This document shows positions 1 through 8,300 of a DNA stretch of 64,000 nucleotides, in pieces. The notes beneath the pieces are model-generated. The model saw nothing but the letters and a program-made list of their open reading frames with translations, ran no database searches and was not told where the DNA came from. Positions within the stretch are counted from its first letter, which is position 1. Each line of letters begins with the position of its first letter. The position numbers and the translations under genes were made by a program. Source of the stretch: Rheinheimera baltica DSM 14885 (lineage in GTDB: Bacteria; Pseudomonadota; Gammaproteobacteria; Enterobacterales; Alteromonadaceae); NCBI RefSeq assembly GCF_000425345.1, contig NZ_AUDG01000008.1, positions 84,948 to 148,947 on the forward strand. The letters are read 5' to 3'.

Positions 1-104
1 TGCTGGTTGGGGTTTACCAGACTGATGGATTGACCAATACGCGTTTCGCCATTACGCGATGTACAGTAGTGTGCAATATCAGCCTGAGTAAAGGGGATTA
101 ACAT
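1..104 (-). CDS. Unrecognised protein, N-terminal fragment
   Basis: An open frame starts with ATG at 104 and runs off the left edge, giving about 34 residues that begin MLIPFTQADIAHY. It lies just downstream of rraA on the same strand, with 14 bases between the rraA stop and this ATG, so it is probably cotranscribed with rraA. The reading frame is uninterrupted and the start position is plausible. The fragment is too short to assign a family. A faint resemblance to the N-termini of arginase/formimidoylglutamase-type proteins crossed my mind but cannot be supported here. Confidence 0.5.
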   Translation of the reverse strand, partial: MLIPFTQADIAHYCTSRNGETRIGQSISLVNPNQ

Positions 105-118
105 ACTAAATCTAACGA

Positions 119-607
119 CTATTCAATATCCAGCGCATCTGGTGACATTATAATACCAGTGCTATCTGCATATAGATGATCACCCGGTAAAAACGTGACA
201 CCAGCAAAATTTACCGGCACTTCAGTTTCACCAAAACCTTTATCATCCGCACCCACTGGGATGGCATTAACTGCCTGAATGCCAATATCAAAATCTTCTA
301 ACAGATCAAGATCACGAACGCTGCCATAACAGACGATACCTTCCCAGCCGTTATTGGCAGCGATGGATACGAGTTCAGCATCAAGAATAGCGCGTCGGGC
401 GGAACCACCGGCATCAATAAGCAATACTTTGCCTACACCGGGATCACTCAACATCTGACGCACCAGACCATTGTCTTCAAAGCATTTTACAGTGTGTATT
501 TGACCGCCAAACGAACGTCTTCCGCCGTAATTAGCGAATATAGGCTCGACCACATCAACTAAATCGGCGTAAAGATCACATAATTCAGAAGTGTTGTATT
601 CCATCAT
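119..607 (-). CDS. rraA: RraA, regulator of RNase E activity
   Basis: RraA binds the C-terminal scaffold of RNase E and the DEAD-box helicase RhlB and inhibits mRNA decay by the degradosome in the cytoplasm. The 162-residue protein has the same length as E. coli RraA and matches it along its whole length: the N-terminal [10 protein letters not shown], the core [20 protein letters not shown], and [14 protein letters not shown] near the C-terminus. Two adjacent ATG codons start the frame; the second gives MEYNTSEL, closest to the family. It is the upstream gene of a minus-strand pair with the partial gene at the left edge and is divergent from the GGDEF/EAL gene. Family assignment is very secure. 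Confidence 0.95.
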   Translation of the reverse strand: MMEYNTSELCDLYADLVDVVEPIFANYGGRRSFGGQIHTVKCFEDNGLVRQMLSDPGVGKVLLIDAGGSARRAILDAELVSIAANNGWEGIVCYGSVRDLDLLEDFDIGIQAVNAIPVGADDKGFGETEVPVNFAGVTFLPGDHLYADSTGIIMSPDALDIE

Positions 608-767
608 TTGCTCCGATAAAGACGTGCTTAATTGGCCTATAGTATAGCGCTGACTGAATTAAGCTCAAACTATTATTATTATTGGCTTTTAGACCAATTC
701 AGGCTGTCGGCGTATTGTCTGTGTACTGATTTATTTGTTAAGGTGTGGCGATAACTATTACTAGCCG

Positions 768-2777
768 GTGATCTGCGTGGCAGCTGAAATCTTTGCCCGA
801 TTGACAATTTTTCTCACCGAATTGGGTGTTGCCATACTGGTTAGCTACCTGCTTTGGAATTTAAGTCGAATTTATCAACAAGATTTTATTCGCTCATGGT
901 TTTTAGCATTTGTTGCTTTTGTTTTTTATCAAAGCATGATTTTGATGCAATTGGTGTTTAGTTTTCAACCCGCGCTTCGGGATATATTTCAATTCTTCAT
1001 CATCGTAAGCAGTTACAGTTTTGCCAGTTTTTTAGTTCGCGGCATGTTGCAAACCCGTAGTGGTGAAGCGCATATACTGACCGATTGGACAGCTCGCAAG
1101 TTGTTGTGGTTTATCTGCGGCGTAGCGGCCTTGAGCGTTTTACCCTTTAGCATAGTTGCGGCTTTGGAAAGCTGGCAGCAATACTTCCAATGGCAGTTCC
1201 GGCTCCTGTTAATGGGCATACTCTTACTAACCGCTGCTGTAAGTTTATTGCAGCGTTTGGATAAAAGTCTTGGACAACGACTTGCTGCAGTAGCTATATC
1301 GCTTTGGGGTTTATTATACGTTGGTTACGCGATTCTACAGTTGGTTAATGCTCAGCAGATGCAAGATATCCAAGTCGCCTTGGTTTATAAAAGTGTCGAG
1401 CTAGTATTGCTCTGCAGCGTAGGACTTGCACTGCTAATTTGGCTACATGAGCATGAGCGGACTGCAAACTTACAGCTAACTGAAAAAACACGTTATTTAA
1501 ATCGATATGATCAGTTAACCGGCGCGTTGAATCGTGATGCGTTTTTAGTGCAGCTGCAAGAACGTTTGCAAATTGCATCAGAAAAACCATTGCATGTACT
1601 TATGCTTGGTTTGGACAAGTTTAAAACTATCAATGAGTCTGTCGGGTTAAAGCAGGGGGATATCTTGCTACGGCAGCTCAACAAAAGATTTGAAGGCAGT
1701 ATTTTAAAGCCCGCACTTATCGCTCGAACAGGGGGGGATATTTTTGCACTGGCATTGAACGATATAAACAGTGAAACACAGCTTCAGTTTGCCTTACGTC
1801 ATTTACAACAACTGGTACAGAAAAGTTTTGAATTAGCAGGTGAGCAACTCCAGCTAAGCTGCACTATTGGCATATCCAGTGCGCCTGAGGACGCTGTCAG
1901 TGCGGAAAGCTTATTACAAAAAGCCAATATCGCCTTTCATCAGGCAAAACGTCTGCAAAGTCAAAACCTGGCATATCGTGCCGGTATGGAAGATGAAACT
2001 GCGCGTTTAATCAGTTGGGAAAGTGAACTGTTAGCCGCTATGCAAAAAAATGAGTTTGTGTTGTATTTTCAGCCACAGATTAATTTGCGATCAAATCAGC
2101 TGGATGCGTTTGAAGTATTGGTAAGGTGGCAGCATCCACAAAAAGGATTTCTGATGCCGGGGCAGTTCTTGTCTTTTGTTGAGCAACTGGGATTTAGTCG
2201 TCAACTGGACTTTTGGATCTTGCAGCGGGCAATACAAACTATCAGCGAATGGCGGCAGCTTGGATTGCACGTGCCCCTTGCGGTGAATATGTCGCCGCTA
2301 CATTTTCAACAAGATGGCTTAAAGCAGAAAATACAAGAACTTTTGATGCAGTATAAAGTGTCGCCAGAGTTGTTAGAGCTGGAAATTACTGAAAATACCG
2401 CCATGCATGATATGGAAAAAGGCTCCAACCATGTAATGGAGCTTCAGCAGATGGGGATCCGGGTGTCGATAGATGATTTTGGTACCGGTTATTCTTCTCT
2501 AGCTTATTTACGCCGCATGCCGATAGACAAAATCAAAATTGATCGCAGTTTTGTTATGGACATGGCAGGAAATGATTCCGACATGATGATCGTAAAAACC
2601 ATGATCAAACTAGCGCATGGTTTGGGCAAGCGCATACTGGCAGAGGGTGTCGAAACGAGTATTCAATTAGATCTGTTGAAATCAATGTCATGCGATGCTG
2701 TGCAAGGTTATCATTTCTCAAAACCACTAACTGAGTCAGATGCTATCATATATTGCAAGCGGCAGTTGTCATCATAG
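768..2777 (+). CDS. Membrane GGDEF/EAL cyclic-di-GMP protein
   Basis: A 669-residue inner-membrane protein. About seven hydrophobic segments fill residues 10-228, followed by a GGDEF domain (about 240-400) and an EAL domain (about 420-660). The diguanylate cyclase signature is degenerate: residues 322-326 read GGDIF, and no RxxD inhibitory site precedes it, so cyclase activity is doubtful. The phosphodiesterase domain looks intact: E449 sits in EVLVRWQHP (the EAL position), with ELEITEN, DDFGTGYSS, KIKIDRSF and AEGVET present. The protein is therefore probably a c-di-GMP phosphodiesterase with a sensory or GTP-binding GGDEF relic. The start is GTG at 768 with only a weak ribosome site; GTG at 777 is an alternative. 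It is transcribed away from rraA. Confidence 0.88.
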   Translation: MICVAAEIFARLTIFLTELGVAILVSYLLWNLSRIYQQDFIRSWFLAFVAFVFYQSMILMQLVFSFQPALRDIFQFFIIVSSYSFASFLVRGMLQTRSGEAHILTDWTARKLLWFICGVAALSVLPFSIVAALESWQQYFQWQFRLLLMGILLLTAAVSLLQRLDKSLGQRLAAVAISLWGLLYVGYAILQLVNAQQMQDIQVALVYKSVELVLLCSVGLALLIWLHEHERTANLQLTEKTRYLNRYDQLTGALNRDAFLVQLQERLQIASEKPLHVLMLGLDKFKTINESVGLKQGDILLRQLNKRFEGSILKPALIARTGGDIFALALNDINSETQLQFALRHLQQLVQKSFELAGEQLQLSCTIGISSAPEDAVSAESLLQKANIAFHQAKRLQSQNLAYRAGMEDETARLISWESELLAAMQKNEFVLYFQPQINLRSNQLDAFEVLVRWQHPQKGFLMPGQFLSFVEQLGFSRQLDFWILQRAIQTISEWRQLGLHVPLAVNMSPLHFQQDGLKQKIQELLMQYKVSPELLELEITENTAMHDMEKGSNHVMELQQMGIRVSIDDFGTGYSSLAYLRRMPIDKIKIDRSFVMDMAGNDSDMMIVKTMIKLAHGLGKRILAEGVETSIQLDLLKSMSCDAVQGYHFSKPLTESDAIIYCKRQLSS

Positions 2778-2832
2778 TTTCATAAAGCCAAGCTAGCCTC
2801 TATCCAGAGAATGCAGCTTGCGAGGCTGACTT

Positions 2833-3357
2833 GTGTTGCTAAAACGAATTGAACAATGGGATCATGCATATTTTTGCCGACTGTTTAATCGCAGTTCTTC
2901 CCAAGCGGTTTTGAACGCTAGCTATTGGCTGTCAAAAACTGCCGACGGGCCACTGTATTTGCTACTTGCAGTGACCTTAGTCTATCTTGAAGTGACAGGC
3001 TGCCATCAGTTTGTTCAGTTGTTGCTCTGCGGTTTTGCTATAGAACTTCCACTTTATATTTTACTGAAAAACGGTATAAAACGGGCGCGGCCAGCTGATG
3101 TTTTAACCACAACCGTTGATGCCTACATTGTGCCATCAGATCAATTTAGCCTGCCCTCGGGGCACACCGCTGGTGCTTTTGTATTTGCAACAGCTGTCGT
3201 ATTGTATTTTCCGGCACTACTGCCTTTAGTTCTTGGTTGGGCATTGTGTATTGGTTTGTCTCGTATTTTTCTCGGTGTGCATTTTCCGCTTGATATTGTT
3301 GCTGGAGCCATTTTGGGTGCAGTAAGTTGCATTACGGCCTATTTTTTACAAGGATGA
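2833..3357 (+). CDS. PAP2-family membrane phosphatase
   Basis: A 174-residue polytopic protein with the three signatures of the PAP2 (type 2 phosphatidic acid phosphatase) superfamily: K79 with RARP about six residues on, PSGH at 108-111, and S143-R144 with H150 and D154 in SRIFLGVHFPLD. These are the phosphate-binding and catalytic residues, with histidines 111 and 150 as the expected nucleophile and partner. Likely substrates in Gram-negative bacteria are phosphatidylglycerol phosphate or undecaprenyl pyrophosphate; the sequence does not decide. Translation starts at GTG 2833, preceded by a GAGG ribosome site near 2822. It lies 55 bases after the GGDEF/EAL gene on the same strand and could share its transcript. 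Confidence 0.88.
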   Translation: MLLKRIEQWDHAYFCRLFNRSSSQAVLNASYWLSKTADGPLYLLLAVTLVYLEVTGCHQFVQLLLCGFAIELPLYILLKNGIKRARPADVLTTTVDAYIVPSDQFSLPSGHTAGAFVFATAVVLYFPALLPLVLGWALCIGLSRIFLGVHFPLDIVAGAILGAVSCITAYFLQG

Positions 3358-3438
3358 TCCTAAGTGCATAACTTTCGTATGCTTTATTATTCAGCTGGTC
3401 TATCATTTGAGTAGTTGTTCATAAAAGTGGTGGTATTG

Positions 3439-5298
3439 ATGAGTGTATTGAGGCAATTCTCGATTAAGCAGCGTTTATTTGTTAATGGTGGTGCCCTTGT
3501 GGTTGCCATGGGTATCATGCTTTGGATCTTGTTCTATCAAAGCGCGCAGTTGACCAGTTTAGCCCGAACACAACAACTTGTAGAGCAAATTAGTACCGAT
3601 GTGTTGATGTTTCGACGACACGAGAAAGATTTTATGGCGCGCACCGAACTTAAGTATCAGCAGCGCCTTAATGATCATTTTGACACCATGCAACAGCATG
3701 TTTCTGAGTTAAATGATTTACTCCAACGTCATGCGATCGACCAACAGCCCCTTAATACCTTTTCTGAACTTACCTCGAGTTATCAGCAACGGTTTAACCA
3801 ACTGGTAACGTTACAGCAGACTATTGGACTTGACCCTCAGTCTGGTGTGCTTGGCACGCTTCGCAGCGCTGCTCAACAATTGGAAGATAGGTTGGAAGCG
3901 CTGCAGCAAGACAGCCTAACGATATTATTATTGCAGCTAAGACGGGCAGAGAAAGACTTTTTGCTACGTAAAGATATGGTCTATGTTGAACGGTTCGGCA
4001 GTATTTATGCGCAATTTACTCAGCAAATTGGTACGGATAGTACGAGTAAAAACTTGGCTGAAAGCTACGAGCAGAGTTTCCGGAATTTGGTAAAAGCAAT
4101 GCAACAGATTGGTCTGAGTGAATCTGAAGCTGCAACGGGTGAGATGCGTGTGGCAATTCAAAGTACGGAGAGCAGTCTTAAAGTGTTGCAGCAAAAAACC
4201 GGCGAGGCGATTAGCGCTTCTGTTAGTGCAACACAACGGCTTGCTTTAATTATTTTTTCCGTAGTGTTATTTAGTGTATTGCTATTGGTAGCGCTAACCA
4301 GCCGTAGTATTTTAGCCCCGTTGACGGATGTATGTCGCGCTATTGGTCTTATTCGCAATAATAATGATTTTCGCCTGCGCGTTGCAGTTGCAGGCAATGA
4401 TGAAATGACAGCTTTGGCAACAGATTTCAATGCGATGCTAACAGATTTTCAGGATCTGATTAAAACGGTGAACCAGGCTCTTGAAATGTTGGATGTGGCA
4501 ACGAATGAGTTAGCGCGTTCTACAGCCGACACCAGCAGAGGGATGCAAGAGCAACAGAATGAGACCGACATGGTTGCTACTGCCGTGACCGAGATGGGCG
4601 CGACAATTAATGAGATTGCCGGCAACACAGAGATGACGGCAGCAAAAGCAGATTCAACCAACCAAAATGCGCAATCTGGCCGAGGCGAGGTTCAACAAAC
4701 GGTGCAACGCATTAATGCGTTATCAGAACCCTTGCAGGATGCGACCAATGTAGTAACAGAATTGGAGCAAGACAGTAAAACTATTGGCTCAGTGCTTGAT
4801 GTTATACGTGGCATTGCAGAGCAAACCAATTTACTGGCATTGAATGCGGCTATTGAAGCTGCGCGCGCTGGAGAGCAAGGGCGAGGTTTTGCCGTCGTTG
4901 CCGATGAAGTGCGAAACTTAGCGATGCGCACCCAGGAGTCAACACGGCAAATAGAAGCGATAGTTAACGGCTTACAAGGACGAACCAGTAATATTGTGCA
5001 GGTTATACAAGGATGTCGTCAGGATGGGAAAGACAGCGCAACTCAGGCGAATGTGGCAATGCAGTTGCTAACTGAAATTACTCAGGATGTCAGTAATATT
5101 ATGGATATGACCACACAAATAGCCGCGGCAATTGAAGAGCAAAGTCATGTTGCGGCCGAGGTGAATAGAAACGTGGTGAAAATTCGTGATTTGTCAGATG
5201 AGTCCTACGGACATGCTAAGCACAATGCCTCGATTAGTGAAGAAGTGGCGCAGCAAGCCGCATTACTGCATCAGTCTGTTGATCGGTTTCAAGCCTAG
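3439..5298 (+). CDS. Methyl-accepting chemotaxis protein
   Basis: A chemoreceptor of about 619 residues. A first membrane helix lies near residues 10-32, then a long helical periplasmic domain rich in Gln and Leu (LRRAEKDFLLR and RRHEKDFMAR repeat a helical-bundle motif, suggesting two stacked four-helix modules). A second membrane helix lies near 270-290, followed by HAMP and the cytoplasmic signalling domain. The conserved hairpin tip ([20 protein letters not shown] and [13 protein letters not shown]) lies at about 459-495. The frame is open from TTG 3415, but ATG 3439 has a GGTGG ribosome site at good spacing and gives a normal MSVLRQFSIKQRL start. The signal sensed is unknown. No che genes are in the window. 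Confidence 0.9.
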   Translation: MSVLRQFSIKQRLFVNGGALVVAMGIMLWILFYQSAQLTSLARTQQLVEQISTDVLMFRRHEKDFMARTELKYQQRLNDHFDTMQQHVSELNDLLQRHAIDQQPLNTFSELTSSYQQRFNQLVTLQQTIGLDPQSGVLGTLRSAAQQLEDRLEALQQDSLTILLLQLRRAEKDFLLRKDMVYVERFGSIYAQFTQQIGTDSTSKNLAESYEQSFRNLVKAMQQIGLSESEAATGEMRVAIQSTESSLKVLQQKTGEAISASVSATQRLALIIFSVVLFSVLLLVALTSRSILAPLTDVCRAIGLIRNNNDFRLRVAVAGNDEMTALATDFNAMLTDFQDLIKTVNQALEMLDVATNELARSTADTSRGMQEQQNETDMVATAVTEMGATINEIAGNTEMTAAKADSTNQNAQSGRGEVQQTVQRINALSEPLQDATNVVTELEQDSKTIGSVLDVIRGIAEQTNLLALNAAIEAARAGEQGRGFAVVADEVRNLAMRTQESTRQIEAIVNGLQGRTSNIVQVIQGCRQDGKDSATQANVAMQLLTEITQDVSNIMDMTTQIAAAIEEQSHVAAEVNRNVVKIRDLSDESYGHAKHNASISEEVAQQAALLHQSVDRFQA

Positions 5299-5316
5299 AT
5301 ATTTTAACACCGTACT

Positions 5317-5718
5317 TTAAGGTTTTACCCGAACCGCGATAAGACTATCGCGGTTTGCATTTGCGGCGGCTAATTTATCCAGATATTGCTGCCAAAGTGC
5401 CTCTTTATGTTGGGACAGTTGATGCAGATAAAGCCAACTGTATATTCCACTATCGTGGCCATCATCGAACACCAATTTTATTGCATAGTGGCCAACAGGT
5501 AGTATTTTGCTGATCGCTACCTGTTTTTTATTGCTCACTAGTTTGGCACTACCATGGCTACGTACTTCAGCAGATGGCGAGAGCACACGCAATAACTCTG
5601 CACTAAAGCATGCCATAACGCCGTCACTAAAAATAACGTCAAGTTCACGGCGTTTTTGGTGATAGTGCAGCTTAGTAACTATCACTGAGTTATCTTGTTG
5701 CGTGCTGTTGTTTTTCAT
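5317..5718 (-). CDS. DUF971-domain protein
   Basis: A 133-residue cytoplasmic protein of the DUF971 family, which resembles the N-terminal domain of gamma-butyrobetaine hydroxylase. Typical elements are LHYHQKRRELDVIFSDG near the N-terminus, a middle segment with VRSHG, and VGHYAIKLVFDDGHDSGIYSW, the family hallmark. It starts 2 bases after the hslU stop and belongs to the hslV-hslU operon, an arrangement found in many gammaproteobacteria. Its molecular role is not established; roles linked to iron-sulfur or cofactor handling have been suggested for the domain elsewhere. The C-terminal codons contain a perfect 10-bp inverted repeat (5332-5355). Confidence 0.85.
   Translation of the reverse strand: MKNNSTQQDNSVIVTKLHYHQKRRELDVIFSDGVMACFSAELLRVLSPSAEVRSHGSAKLVSNKKQVAISKILPVGHYAIKLVFDDGHDSGIYSWLYLHQLSQHKEALWQQYLDKLAAANANRDSLIAVRVKP
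5332..5355. repeat. Perfect inverted repeat at the 3' end of the DUF971 gene
   Basis: AACCGCGATA (5332-5341) and TATCGCGGTT (5346-5355) form a 10-bp stem with a 4-base loop, inside the last codons of the DUF971 gene and about 34 bases after the stop of the convergent chemoreceptor gene. Neither strand has a long T tract after the stem, so it is not a classic intrinsic terminator. It may still slow or protect the converging transcript ends. Confidence 0.6.
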
Positions 5719-5720
5719 CG

Positions 5721-7055
5721 TTATAGAATAAACCGACTTAGGTCGTCATCTTTAACCAATGCGCCCAAATGCTCTTCAACATAGGCTGCATTGACTTCAA
5801 TGTGCTCACCCGCGTGGTCGGCTGCATCATATGAAATTTCTTCCAGCAAGCGCTCCATCACGGTGTATAGGCGGCGTGCACCAATATTTTCTGTTGTCTC
5901 ATTGACTTGCCAGGCTGCAGCGGCAAGGCTTTTGATGCCATCATCGCTAAAGCTTAGTTTCACACCTTCTGTCGCCAGCATAGCAATTGATTGCTCCGTT
6001 AATGAAGCTCTTGGCTCAGTTAAAATACGCTCAAAATCTGCCGCACTTAAGGCTTCTAGTTCAACCCTTATTGGTAGACGGCCTTGTAGCTCGGGCACCA
6101 AGTCAGATGGCTTACACATTTGGAAGGCGCCAGAGGCAATAAACAGAATATGATCTGTTTTAACCATACCATGTTTAGTGTTTACTGTGCAGCCTTCAAT
6201 GAGTGGCAGTAAATCTCGCTGTACACCCTCACGAGATACATCGGGGCCACTGGTTTCGCCGCGCTTACAAATTTTGTCAATTTCATCCAGAAACACAATA
6301 CCATTTTGCTCTACGGCCTCAAGTGCTTGAGTTTTAAGCTCTTCAGGGTTTACTAACTTGGCGGCCTCTTCTTCTATTAACTGTTTTAGCGCGTCTTTAA
6401 TTTTTAGCTTACGCTTTTTCTTTTTTTCGCTACCCAAGCTTTGAAACATGCTTTGAAGCTGCGATGTCATTTCTTCCATGCCTGGGGGGGCCATAATTTC
6501 TACGCCGATGTTTGGTTGAGCTAAGTCGAGCTCAATTTCCTTTTCATCTAACTGGCCTTCTCGTAGTTTTTTGCGAAACACTTGGCGCGTGTTACTGTCT
6601 GTTGCTGGTTTATTATCCGTTTCGCCCCAGACTTCTTTGGCCGGAGGCAGCAATACATCTAAGATACGCTCTTCTGCGGCTTCTTCAGCGCGAAAGCGAT
6701 TTTTCTCTATGGCCTGCTCGCGAAACATTTTTACTGCACTGTCTGCCAGATCCCGAATAATGCTTTCCACTTCTTTACCGACATAACCCACTTCTGTGAA
6801 CTTAGTCGCTTCTACTTTAATAAATGGTGCATTGGCGAGTTTGGCGAGGCGGCGGGCAATTTCAGTTTTACCAACGCCGGTAGGCCCTATCATCAGAATG
6901 TTTTTCGGTGTGACTTCCTGGCGCAGCGCTGCATCCAGCTGCATCCTGCGCCAGCGATTACGCAGGGCAATGGCGACTGCACGTTTTGCTTTATTCTGGC
7001 CAATAATATGTCGGTCGAGTTCGTGCACAATTTCTCTTGGGGTCATGTCAGACAT
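5721..7055 (-). CDS. hslU: HslU, ATPase subunit of HslVU protease
   Basis: HslU (ClpY) is the hexameric AAA+ unfoldase that feeds proteins to the HslV peptidase in the cytoplasm. The 444 residues match the usual length. The N-terminus [20 protein letters not shown] is standard; Walker A (GPTGVGKTE) is at 57-65 and Walker B lies in [11 protein letters not shown]. The intermediate domain with its charged [13 protein letters not shown] stretch, the sensor region near [17 protein letters not shown], and the C-terminal tail LSRFIL that docks into HslV are all present. It lies 11 bases downstream of hslV, so translation is likely coupled, with the DUF971 gene following. It is probably heat-induced from the promoter before hslV. 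Confidence 0.97.
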   Translation of the reverse strand: MSDMTPREIVHELDRHIIGQNKAKRAVAIALRNRWRRMQLDAALRQEVTPKNILMIGPTGVGKTEIARRLAKLANAPFIKVEATKFTEVGYVGKEVESIIRDLADSAVKMFREQAIEKNRFRAEEAAEERILDVLLPPAKEVWGETDNKPATDSNTRQVFRKKLREGQLDEKEIELDLAQPNIGVEIMAPPGMEEMTSQLQSMFQSLGSEKKKKRKLKIKDALKQLIEEEAAKLVNPEELKTQALEAVEQNGIVFLDEIDKICKRGETSGPDVSREGVQRDLLPLIEGCTVNTKHGMVKTDHILFIASGAFQMCKPSDLVPELQGRLPIRVELEALSAADFERILTEPRASLTEQSIAMLATEGVKLSFSDDGIKSLAAAAWQVNETTENIGARRLYTVMERLLEEISYDAADHAGEHIEVNAAYVEEHLGALVKDDDLSRFIL

Positions 7056-7066
7056 AGGATTCCTAC

Positions 7067-7585
7067 TTATAGTTCTTCGATGGTCTGATGGTGATTGGTG
7101 TAAACACAGATATCACCGGCAATGGTCAGACTTTTTTCGACAATATCGCGTGCACTAAGCTCAGTGTTGTTTAGCAACGCAGTGGCGGCAGCTTGAGCAT
7201 ATGGGCCACCACTACCGATGGCGATTAAATCTTGCTCTGGTTGCACTACATCGCCATTCCCCGTAATGATTAATGAGGTGTGTGCATCGGCAACAGCGAG
7301 TAGGGCTTCCAGTTTGCGTAGCATGCGATCGGTGCGCCAGTCTTTCGCTAATTCAACTGCAGCGCGCATTAAATGGCCCTGATGCATTTCAAGTTTGGCT
7401 TCAAAACGTTCAAAGAGGGTAAAAGCATCGGCAGTGCCACCGGCAAAACCTGCGATAACCTTGTTGTTATAGAGGCGACGTACTTTACGTGCGTTGCCCT
7501 TCATTACCGTGTTACCGAGTGAAACCTGGCCATCACCACCGATAGCGACATGGCCATCGCGGCGAACAGAAACAATAGTAGTCAT
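7067..7585 (-). CDS. hslV: HslV, peptidase subunit of HslVU protease
   Basis: HslV (ClpQ) is a proteasome-beta-like threonine peptidase forming a double hexamer capped by HslU. The frame is open to 7600, but the ATG at 7585 gives [20 protein letters not shown], so that the mature protein begins with the catalytic Thr after Met removal. This gives 172 residues, normal for the family. Core motifs include [36 protein letters not shown] and [16 protein letters not shown]. It is the first gene of hslV-hslU-DUF971. A sigma-32-like promoter sits at 7622-7650, overlapping the stop codon of the ftsN-like gene. Confidence 0.97.
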   Translation of the reverse strand: MTTIVSVRRDGHVAIGGDGQVSLGNTVMKGNARKVRRLYNNKVIAGFAGGTADAFTLFERFEAKLEMHQGHLMRAAVELAKDWRTDRMLRKLEALLAVADAHTSLIITGNGDVVQPEQDLIAIGSGGPYAQAAATALLNNTELSARDIVEKSLTIAGDICVYTNHHQTIEEL

Positions 7586-7621
7586 GAAAATAAGCCCCAT
7601 GGCGTGATCAACTTAGGGCAT

Positions 7622-7650
7622 AAGTGTGGCTGCTTTATTGATATTTCAAG
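7622..7650 (-). promoter_or_regulatory. Sigma-32-type promoter for hslVU
   Basis: On the minus strand, CTTGAAA (7650-7644), a 14-base spacer and CCACACTT (7629-7622) resemble the heat-shock consensus CTTGAAA / CCCCATNT: a perfect -35 and five of seven defined -10 positions. The -35 element overlaps the TGA stop of the ftsN-like gene. Transcription would start near 7614, about 30 bases before the hslV ATG. hslVU is a known sigma-32 target in E. coli; operation here is inferred from the match. Confidence 0.6.
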
Positions 7651-8212
7651 ACCAGTTCCAGATTTGGCACGTATTAATGCTTTGCTGGCGCAGCCGGTTA
7701 CGATCTGCAGTGGCTTGACGTTTTGATTCATAAGGTCCCAGTACCACGCGAAACCAAACACCATTGCTGCCGTCTGTGCGACGGATTTGTGATGCAAAGC
7801 CGGCAAAAGCGATCTGTGCTTTCATTCTTTCAGCCTGCTGTTGCTCTCTGAAAGAGCCACATTGCATCTGGTAAGGTCCGCCTGATACTTGCTCGGTAAC
7901 TTCAACCTTTATCTCTTTGTTCTCGAGTTCTTTAATATATTGATAAGGCTCTTCCGTTGGTTTGGCTGGTAATTCATCCTGAGGTTTAGTAATTTTCGGC
8001 GCGGGTTTTTCTACTATCGTTGTTGATGCAGGCTGTTGATTTAAAAACCATAAAAAATAAATGAAGCCACAAATTAGCACCATGGTGATAGCTAAAATAA
8101 ACCAGGGTAAGCGTGGCTTTTGTGCAGTGGCTTTAGTATTTCTGCGAGCGGGGCGCTTGTTAGCCGGTTTGGCCTTAGGCCGGCTGGCTTTTACATAGTC
8201 TTTTTGCGACAT
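7646..8212 (-). CDS. ftsN: FtsN-like SPOR-domain protein
   Basis: A 188-residue bitopic membrane protein. A Lys/Arg/Ala-rich cytoplasmic N-terminus (residues 1-33) is followed by one membrane helix (PWFILAITMVLICGFIYFLWFL, about 35-56), a Pro-rich periplasmic linker, and a C-terminal SPOR domain from about residue 108 (YQMQCGSFREQQQAE to VVLGPYESKRQA). SPOR domains bind denuded glycan strands at the septum, and FtsN triggers constriction of the divisome. The short length, topology and position between priA and hslV match the E. coli ftsN neighbourhood, although FtsN proteins are poorly conserved outside SPOR. Residue similarity alone would only support 'SPOR protein'; synteny supports FtsN. 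Confidence 0.8.
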   Translation of the reverse strand: MSQKDYVKASRPKAKPANKRPARRNTKATAQKPRLPWFILAITMVLICGFIYFLWFLNQQPASTTIVEKPAPKITKPQDELPAKPTEEPYQYIKELENKEIKVEVTEQVSGGPYQMQCGSFREQQQAERMKAQIAFAGFASQIRRTDGSNGVWFRVVLGPYESKRQATADRNRLRQQSINTCQIWNWS

Positions 8213-8300
8213 AAAACGGCTGGTACTCTTACTTCAACATTGCGCGTTATTCTACAAGGTTAAATGAAAAAAGAAACAAAACGCGCTCGCACAGCTTGGA

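Noticed and set aside
3415..3438. Upstream TTG start for the first chemoreceptor
   Set aside because: It has no ribosome site; ATG 3439 has good spacing to GGTGG and a normal receptor N-terminus.
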